A program made the position numbers and the translations under genes. DNA of 64,000 bases, from assembly GCF_001570545.1 (NCBI RefSeq), contig NZ_BBXD01000020.1, positions 124,001-188,000 of the forward strand, given 5' to 3'. This stretch comes from Herbidospora mongoliensis. Lineage in GTDB: Bacteria; Actinomycetota; Actinomycetes; Streptosporangiales; Streptosporangiaceae. Positions 59,266-64,000 of this stretch are shown here, one piece after another (position 1 is the stretch's first letter; the number at the start of each line of letters is the position of its first letter). Below the pieces are notes generated by a model. The model saw nothing but the letters and a program-made list of their open reading frames with translations, made no database searches and was not told the origin of the DNA.

Positions 59266-59892
59266 TCAGGGGTCAGGCGTGCTTGCCGCGTGCGCGAGGC
59301 GGCGCAGACCGGCGCGGATCCGCTCTTCGCCCAGCTCCGGCAGCAGGGCTGACACGTGCTCGGCCGACAGGGTGGCCAACAGGGCATGGGCGGCGTGGTC
59401 GGGGTCGGGTGTGGCGTCGAGAAGGATCGCCACGTGGCGGTGCCAGAACCGGTAGGCCCCGATCCGGTAGCGGGCACCGGGGGCGGCGGTCTCCGACATC
59501 CGGATCAGGTCGAGGTATTCCAGCAGGTAGTCGAAGTAGGCGTCGACGAAGGCGGCCAGCCGTGCGTCGGTGGTCGCCCCGGGGCCGAGGGGCGGCGGTC
59601 CGTGCAGCATCGCCTCCTGCAGCACCCGCTCGCGGGCGTCCAGCAGGGCGGCGGCCAGCCCGGACTTGTCGCCGAACCGGCGGAACAAGGTGCCCTTGCC
59701 GACCCCGGCGGCCGCCGCCACCTGGTCCATGGACACCGCCTCCACCCCGTGTTCGGCGAACAACCGCGCCGCGGCCTCCAGTACCGCGGCCCGGTTGCGC
59801 GCGGCGTCGGCCCGCTCTTTGACGGGGGGAGTACGCAGCAGTTCCACCGGCGTTGCGGAAACGGACTGTGGTCCGGTATTGTCGGGAGCCAT
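59266..59892 (-). CDS. TetR-family repressor
   Basis: 208 residues from the ATG at 59892. Helix-turn-helix: RAAVLEAAARLFAEHGVEAV, SMDQVAAAAGVGKGTLFRRF, GDKSGLAAALLDARE. The C-terminal ligand domain includes FWHRHVAILLDATPD. No ribosome site: a TATAGT hexamer lies 6 nt before the ATG, so the mRNA is probably leaderless. It should bind the two CGGACTnTnGTCCG sites at its own start and so control itself and the divergent rhodanese. Confidence 0.9.
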   Translation of the reverse strand: MAPDNTGPQSVSATPVELLRTPPVKERADAARNRAAVLEAAARLFAEHGVEAVSMDQVAAAAGVGKGTLFRRFGDKSGLAAALLDARERVLQEAMLHGPPPLGPGATTDARLAAFVDAYFDYLLEYLDLIRMSETAAPGARYRIGAYRFWHRHVAILLDATPDPDHAAHALLATLSAEHVSALLPELGEERIRAGLRRLAHAASTPDP

Positions 59893-59909
59893 AACCGGAC
59901 TATAGTCCG
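59862..59909. promoter_or_regulatory. Two TetR operators over a symmetric promoter
   Basis: CGGACTATAGTCCG (59896-59909) is a perfect 14-bp palindrome; CGGACTGTGGTCCG (59862-59875) is a near copy 34 bp away inside the tetR codons. The centre ACTATAGT provides TATAGT as -10 in both directions. TTGTCG (59879-59884) could be the -35 for the rhodanese gene. Confidence 0.8.
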
Positions 59910-59928
59910 ATTCTCCTGGAGGTACGAC

Positions 59929-60255
59929 ATGACCGCGCTCATCACCCGGAACGAACTGAAGGCCGCGATCGACGCGGGCACCGTCACCGTCGTCGACGCG
60001 CTGGGCGGCGACTACTACGCCAAGCAGCACCTGCCCGGCGCCGTCGCCCTGGTCAGGGAGGAGGTCGACGCCCGGGCGGCCGCGCTGCTCCCCGACCTCG
60101 ACGCCGCGATCGTCACCTACTGCTCCAACCCGGCGTGCCCCAACAGCGGCCAGGTCGCCGACCGGCTCACCGCCCTCGGCTACACCGATGTCCGGAAGTA
60201 TCGCGAGGGCATCGAAGACTGGGCCGAGGCGGGTCTTCCCACCGAATCGGCCTGA
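59929..60255 (+). CDS. Single-domain rhodanese
   Basis: 108 residues with CTGGAGG before the ATG. Rhodanese fold: TVTVVDALGGDYYAKQHLPG, then the active-site loop in IVTYCSNPACPNSGQVADRL with the catalytic Cys, and YREGIEDWAEAGLP at the end. It carries a sulfur atom as persulfide, with roles in sulfur transfer or reactive sulfur detoxification. The promoter lies under TetR operators, so it is probably induced by a ligand of that repressor. Confidence 0.9.
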   Translation: MTALITRNELKAAIDAGTVTVVDALGGDYYAKQHLPGAVALVREEVDARAAALLPDLDAAIVTYCSNPACPNSGQVADRLTALGYTDVRKYREGIEDWAEAGLPTESA

Positions 60256-60257
60256 CT

Positions 60258-60280
60258 CCCCGCTCAGCTCTTCGGCGGGG
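60258..60280. terminator. Short hairpin between rhodanese and lacI genes
   Basis: CCCCGC (60258-60263) and GCGGGG (60275-60280) with an 11-nt loop, between convergent genes and overlapping the last lacI codons. Modest stem. Confidence 0.45.
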
Positions 60281-61283
60281 TCTCCCCGGAGCCCCTCGCC
60301 CGCAGGGTCACCGGGACGGTGACCTTCCTGACGGGGGTGGACGGGTCGGCGATGCGGGTGCGGAGCATCGTGATGGCGGTGTCGCCGATGGCCGCGTCGT
60401 CCTGGGCCACCACCGTCAGGTCGGGGCGGAGCAGGGTCGCCAGTTCCGAGTCGTCGAAGCCGACGATCGCCACGTCGTCGGTGCGGTCGCGGAAACGGCG
60501 GACGACCTCGACGCTGAGTGTCGCGTTCCCGGTGATGATCGCCGTGGCCGCGTCGGGGCCCGACAGGGCGCTTTCCAGGGCGGCCTGGATGCGTTCCGGC
60601 ATTATCGGGCCGGTGTGGATCATGTGGGCCGACGCACCTCCGTGGGCCCGCACGCAGGCGCGGAAGGCCGTGGCGCGCTCCTGCGCGGTGTAGATGCGCT
60701 CGTCGTCGCCGATGTAGGCGATGCGCTGGTGCCCGTGGGCCACCAGGTGGGCGAACGCGGTTTCGATCCCGGCCATGTTGTCGGACAGGACGCAGTCGAC
60801 CTCCAGGCCGAGCACCGGCCGGTCGACCGCCACCAGCGACAGCCCGGCCGCGAGTTCGGGCACCAGGTAGCCGTGGTCGGCGCCGATGGGTTCGAGCAGT
60901 ATGCCGTCGAACCTCCGCCGGCACATCGACTCGACCACGTGACGCTCGATCTTCTCGTCGTCCTCGGTCGAGGCGGCGAGCACCATCAGGCCCGCCGCGC
61001 GGGCGGCGCGCTCCACCGCGCGCAGCACCGGGTTGACGTGGGAGAGCTGGCGTACCGCCGCGCCGAGGGTGCCCGTCACGCCCAGGCGCAGGTGGCGGGC
61101 CCGTTCGTCGGGGCGGTAGTCGAGGTCGGCGATGGCGGCGCGGACCCGTTCGACCAGTTCGGCGCCGACGGTCACGTCGTCGTTGACGACCCTGCTGACC
61201 GTGCGCAGCGCCACGCCCGCCCGGCGGGCGACATCGACCATGGTGGGTCTGCGGCCCCTGCGTGCCACCGGCTTCTCCTGCAT
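60264..61283 (-). CDS. LacI-family regulator of the CUT1 importer and GH95 gene
   Basis: 339 residues from the ATG at 61283. Helix-turn-helix TMVDVARRAGVALRTVSRVV, then VTVGAELVERVRAAI and hinge YRPDERARHLRLG; sugar-binding domain with LVAVDRPVLGLEVDCVLSDN, YIGDDERIYTAQER, ATAIITGNATLSVEVV and VAIVGFDDSELA. It is divergent from the CUT1 sugar importer, whose promoter carries a GATAACGTTATC operator, the LacI type; the same site stands before the GH95 gene. The role as their repressor is inferred from position and site type. Confidence 0.9.
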   Translation of the reverse strand: MQEKPVARRGRRPTMVDVARRAGVALRTVSRVVNDDVTVGAELVERVRAAIADLDYRPDERARHLRLGVTGTLGAAVRQLSHVNPVLRAVERAARAAGLMVLAASTEDDEKIERHVVESMCRRRFDGILLEPIGADHGYLVPELAAGLSLVAVDRPVLGLEVDCVLSDNMAGIETAFAHLVAHGHQRIAYIGDDERIYTAQERATAFRACVRAHGGASAHMIHTGPIMPERIQAALESALSGPDAATAIITGNATLSVEVVRRFRDRTDDVAIVGFDDSELATLLRPDLTVVAQDDAAIGDTAITMLRTRIADPSTPVRKVTVPVTLRARGSGETPPKS

Positions 61284-61353
61284 CCGCCCATCATCCGCAT
61301 GATCGCCCGTTGACGCCATTCGGCCCGTGACCAATTCGTTGCCCGCCTCGCTC

Positions 61354-61398
61354 TTGAAACCTCCGCGCAACACTCTACGGTATCGGGATAACGTTATC
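61354..61398 (+). promoter_or_regulatory. Promoter with LacI-type operator for the CUT1 importer
   Basis: TTGAAA (61354-61359), 16-bp spacer, TACGGT (61376-61381), then GATAACGTTATC (61387-61398), a perfect 12-bp palindrome at the expected start site. The block matches the GH95 promoter at 18923-18968 almost base for base. Confidence 0.8.
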
Positions 61399-61445
61399 TC
61401 AATCGGCTTCGGGGAGCCGGATCGGCAACGAGGAGGGCTGTGCTG

Positions 61446-62741
61446 ATGCGCAGAACTTTGATATTCGGCCTGGCCACGGTGCTGGCGGTGGCCGGTTGTG
61501 GGGTGGGCGAGACCACCCAGCCCGAGAGCGGCGCTCCGGCGTCGGGCGGGAAGGTCGAACTGAGCTTCCTGGTCTTCGAGACACCCAATCTCAACGCGGC
61601 GTTCTGGGACGCCGCCATCGCACGAGCCTCGGCGAAGGTGCCCGAGGTGACCATCAAGAAGCTCGTGACGCCCAACATCGACCGCACGGCGTACGCCAAG
61701 CAGCTGGACGCCGCGGGCAACCTGCCCGACATCCTCCAGTCGGTCAACCCCGCCGGGTTCGCCCAGGCGGGCAAGCTGGCGCCGTTCACCGATGAGGAGC
61801 TCAAGAACTTCATCGCGCCCAAGGCGGGCGCCATCGGGGGCAAGGTCTACCAGCTCCCGTACAACACGCAGGTCATCCCGGTTGTCTACTACAACAAGGA
61901 CCTGTTCACCAAAGCCGGGATCACCGAGCCGCCGAAGACCTACCAGGAGCTTCTGGACATCTCCAAGAAGCTGAAGGACGGCGGAACCACCCCGTTCGTC
62001 GTGGGCGGCGGCGGCGCCGACACCTGGGCGGACATGTACCCGCTGACCGGGACGGTCGCCACCGACGTCTACAGGAAGACGCCCGACTGGCTGCTGAAGC
62101 GGTCGCAGGGCGCGGTTAAGTTCACCGACCCCGACTTCGTGGCCGCCGCCAAGAAGATCGAGGACCTGGCGAAGAACGAGTACATCGACCCCGCGGGCCT
62201 GAGCAGGTCGTACGCCGACACCGAGCAGGCCTTCCGCGACGGCAAGGGCGCCATGTACCCCATGGGCTCCTGGTTCGCCACCGCGGCCGACGCCACCAAG
62301 CCGGCCTTCGAGATCGGCGCCTTCCCCTGGCCGAGCGACGACGGCTCTCCCGTCACCCCGGTCTTCACCGGCGGCGGCACCCTGGTGAGCTCGACCGCGA
62401 AGAACGTCGAGCTGGCCAAGAAGTGGGCCCTGGCGTTCGACGAGGACAAGGACAACAACGACGCGTTCGTGAAGGCCGACGGCTCGATCCCGGCGATCAA
62501 GGGCTACACCCCGCCCGCCGACATGGGCCCGGTCTACAACGCGACCGTCGAGATCTACCAGAAGGGCATGGCGGACGGTTCGCTCTTCGACGCCTTCTCG
62601 CAGGAGGCCGGCGACGGGGCGCTGCCCCCGGGCCTGGCCGACAAGGCCGCGCTCGGCGTGCAGGACCTGATCACCGGTAAGAAGAACGCCCAGCAGTTCG
62701 CCGAGTTCCTCGACGACGAGTACGCCAAGGCGACGCAGTAA
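61446..62741 (+). CDS. CUT1 carbohydrate ABC transporter substrate-binding lipoprotein
   Basis: 431 residues from the ATG at 61446, with AGGAGG 9 nt upstream. Lipobox AVAGCG. Type I extracellular solute-binding protein: AKQLDAAGNLPDILQSV, YQLPYNTQVIPVVYYNKDLF, WADMYPLTG, GKGAMYPMGSWFATAA, GGGTLVSSTAKNVELAKKWA. Brings an oligosaccharide or monosaccharide to the two permeases downstream. The shared operator with the GH95 gene suggests it takes up that enzyme's product. Confidence 0.9.
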   Translation: MRRTLIFGLATVLAVAGCGVGETTQPESGAPASGGKVELSFLVFETPNLNAAFWDAAIARASAKVPEVTIKKLVTPNIDRTAYAKQLDAAGNLPDILQSVNPAGFAQAGKLAPFTDEELKNFIAPKAGAIGGKVYQLPYNTQVIPVVYYNKDLFTKAGITEPPKTYQELLDISKKLKDGGTTPFVVGGGGADTWADMYPLTGTVATDVYRKTPDWLLKRSQGAVKFTDPDFVAAAKKIEDLAKNEYIDPAGLSRSYADTEQAFRDGKGAMYPMGSWFATAADATKPAFEIGAFPWPSDDGSPVTPVFTGGGTLVSSTAKNVELAKKWALAFDEDKDNNDAFVKADGSIPAIKGYTPPADMGPVYNATVEIYQKGMADGSLFDAFSQEAGDGALPPGLADKAALGVQDLITGKKNAQQFAEFLDDEYAKATQ

Positions 62742-62768
62742 CCTCCATGCCCCAGCAGACCCGGCATC

Positions 62769-62794
62769 GCGGGGCGCGCGTCCGCGCGCCCCGC
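62769..62794 (+). terminator. Intra-operon stem-loop after the binding-protein gene
   Basis: GCGGGGCGCGC (62769-62779) and GCGCGCCCCGC (62784-62794) with a GTCC loop. Such hairpins commonly reduce read-through or protect the abundant binding-protein mRNA relative to permease genes. Confidence 0.75.
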
Positions 62795-62823
62795 GCCCTC
62801 CCGATCGGCCGACCGGTAACACG

Positions 62824-62895
62824 ATGACCCAGATCCAGCAGAGCAGGGCCCCGCGCCCTCACCCGCTTCGCGAACGCGACGGGGTGACCCGATGA
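62824..62895 (+). CDS. 23-codon leader ORF coupled to the permease gene
   Basis: ATG at 62824, MTQIQQSRAPRPHPLRERDG and three more residues, stop TGA overlapping the permease start as ATGA. It starts like the permease itself (MTQ...R.R...P). It may be a coupling leader peptide or a relic of a duplicated start region. Its translation is not proven. Confidence 0.35.
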   Translation: MTQIQQSRAPRPHPLRERDGVTR

Positions 62896-63836
62896 CACAG
62901 ACGATGCGGCCCCGGGCGCGGGTGAGGGCGCGGCCCGCGCCCTCACGTAAGAGGCCCGGCAGGTTCCTGCCCGGACTGGGCAGGTTCGCCCTGTTCGCGC
63001 TCCCCGGCCTGGTGGCCTACGCGCTGTTCGTGCTCGTCCCGATCGGGATGACCGCCTACAACAGCCTGACCAACCTGAACCCGTTCAATCCGCCGACGCA
63101 GTTCGTGGGCCTGCGGAACTACGTCAGCCTGCTGAGTGACGCGGAGTTCGGCCAGGCGCTGCTGAACACGGTCATCATCACGGCGATCATCACGGTGCTG
63201 GCCAACGCGGGCGGCCTGCTGATCGCGATGCTGCTCGACCGGCCGACCAAGCTGTACGTCCTGCTGCGCGGGGTGTTCTTCACCCCGGTCGTGCTCAGCT
63301 CGGTCGTCATCAGCGTCATCTGGCAGGCCATCCTGACCGACGACGGGCTGCTCAACTCGGCCCTGCGCGGCATCGGGATCGACGAGCCGCCGGGCTGGCT
63401 GTCCGATCCGGACATCGCGCTCTACTCGATCGCCTGGATCATGACCTGGCAGATGCTCGGCTTCTGCGTCGTGGTCTACCTGGCCGGGTTGCAGGGCGTG
63501 CCGCGCGAGCTCAACGAGGCCGCCGCGATCGACGGCGCGAGCGCGCTCCAGCGCTTCCGCAACGTCACCTGGCCGATGCTGGCCCCGGCGCTGACCATCA
63601 ACGTGGTCATGCTGCTGATCACCGGATTCAAGGCCTACGACCAGATCCGCGTGATCACCAACGGCGGGCCCGGCAACGGCACCACGGTGACCATGGCCTT
63701 CCAGGTCGTGCAGACGGCCTTCGTGAGCAACCGGATCGGCTACTCCTCGGCGCTGGCCGCGGTGATGCTCGCGATCGTCGCGTTCATCTCGGTGGTCGTG
63801 CTCCGGTTCCTGCAGAAGAGAGAGGTGTCCCAGTGA
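62892..63836 (+). CDS. CUT1 sugar ABC transporter permease (MalF-type)
   Basis: 314 residues. Basic cytoplasmic start of 30 residues, six membrane helices from about residue 31, and the EAA loop NEAAAIDGASALQRFRNVTW that docks with the ATPase. TNGGPGNGTTVTMAFQV near the end is typical of MalF-type subunits. No ATPase gene follows within the window; CUT1 systems often use a shared MsiK ATPase encoded elsewhere. Confidence 0.9.
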   Translation: MTQTMRPRARVRARPAPSRKRPGRFLPGLGRFALFALPGLVAYALFVLVPIGMTAYNSLTNLNPFNPPTQFVGLRNYVSLLSDAEFGQALLNTVIITAIITVLANAGGLLIAMLLDRPTKLYVLLRGVFFTPVVLSSVVISVIWQAILTDDGLLNSALRGIGIDEPPGWLSDPDIALYSIAWIMTWQMLGFCVVVYLAGLQGVPRELNEAAAIDGASALQRFRNVTWPMLAPALTINVVMLLITGFKAYDQIRVITNGGPGNGTTVTMAFQVVQTAFVSNRIGYSSALAAVMLAIVAFISVVVLRFLQKREVSQ

Positions 63837-64000
63837 ACGCGCGGCCGATCGTCGCCACGTTCGTGGGTGTGGTGTTCTTCCTGCCCCTCTACCTGGTGCT
63901 GGTGAACATCTTCAAACCGAGTGCGGCCGTGGTGGCCGACCCGGCCGGGCTGCCGTTCCCGCCCACCCTCGACAACCTCACCGCGGTGCTGACCCGGCCC
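63833..64000 (+). CDS. CUT1 sugar ABC transporter permease (MalG-type), 5' part
   Basis: The GTG at 63833 overlaps the preceding stop (GTGA). 56 codons are visible: MNARPIVATFVGVVFFLPLY, then a membrane helix and IFKPSAAVVADPAGLPFPPT followed by LDNL, the normal N-terminus of the second permease subunit. The gene runs off the right edge. Confidence 0.88.
   Translation, partial: MNARPIVATFVGVVFFLPLYLVLVNIFKPSAAVVADPAGLPFPPTLDNLTAVLTRP

Noticed and set aside
61354-61398. Idea that the palindrome GATAACGTTATC is a chance GC-poor sequence
   Set aside because: The same palindrome with the same flanking promoter occurs before the GH95 gene, so chance is very unlikely.
60925-62822. Long minus-strand frames opposite the CUT1 binding-protein gene that run into lacI and tetR
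   Set aside because: Low-complexity Arg/Gly/Val-rich shadows. The real starts of lacI (61283) and tetR (59892) begin at clear DNA-binding domains.
1-64000. CRISPR arrays, tRNA genes, prophage or integrative-element borders
   Set aside because: No regularly spaced repeats, no tRNA cloverleaf with TTCGAxTC arm, no integrase, transposase or att-like duplication was found by reading both strands.

Overview
The window is 64 kb of very GC-rich DNA with GTG/TTG starts, many start-stop overlaps (ATGA, GTGA, TTGA) and several genes that look leaderless. This points to a filamentous actinomycete. The mix of CBM2-linked pectate lyase, DNRLRE/LamG giant proteins, BtrH-like protein, CUT2 sugar transporters and large LuxR regulators suggests a Streptosporangiaceae-like organism (Nonomuraea/Streptosporangium relatives), but that placement is inference. 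No rRNA, tRNA, CRISPR array or intact insertion sequence was seen.

Layout. 1-0.8 kb: 3' end of a secreted CBM2-PL3 pectate lyase. 0.8-8.3 kb: a 2273-residue secreted multidomain protein ending in a NucA/NucB-type nuclease-like domain, followed by a small gene that is a candidate immunity gene. 8.5-16 kb: an IclR-headed operon (IclR, aldehyde dehydrogenase, CUT2 ATPase, permease, binding protein), with a secreted discoidin-domain protein after a hairpin. 16.2-18.9 kb: a secreted GH95-like glycosidase with a CBM32 inserted in its N-terminal domain. 19-22.3 kb: a lipoprotein, a Zur-box-controlled pair of zinc-free ribosomal protein paralogues (bL33, bL31B), and a MerR/quinone-oxidoreductase pair with a 19-bp-spacer promoter. 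22.3-28 kb: a LacI regulator and a rhamnose-type ABC importer (rhaTPQS). 28-37 kb: a third CUT2 importer operon with an epimerase and a five-module ThuA/sugar-dehydrogenase protein. 37-41 kb: a zinc alcohol dehydrogenase, a divergent TipA-like MerR regulator, and RecQ. 41.5-49 kb: a ROK regulator divergent from a GH35-like beta-galactosidase, an ABC ATPase, an ECF sigma factor and a large LuxR regulator. 49-56.7 kb: a membrane protein, pirin, a MOSC-reductase-ferredoxin fusion, a three-gene polyamine operon, and a 50-residue membrane protein divergent from a papain-like hydrolase. 57-60.3 kb: a BtrH-like protein, an atypical SDR, and TetR divergent from a rhodanese. 60.3-64 kb: a LacI regulator divergent from a CUT1 sugar importer that runs off the end.

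How it works together. Most of the window serves plant-polysaccharide use: secreted depolymerising enzymes, four sugar importers and local regulators (IclR, two LacI, ROK). The clearest regulatory link is a promoter plus LacI-type operator, nearly identical over about 45 bp, that stands before both the GH95 gene (18.9 kb) and the CUT1 importer (61.4 kb). It suggests that the LacI protein at 60.3-61.3 kb controls both, so that the secreted glycosidase and the importer form one split regulon.

Limits: functions are assigned from motifs read by eye. Residue positions in the large proteins are approximate. No database search was run.
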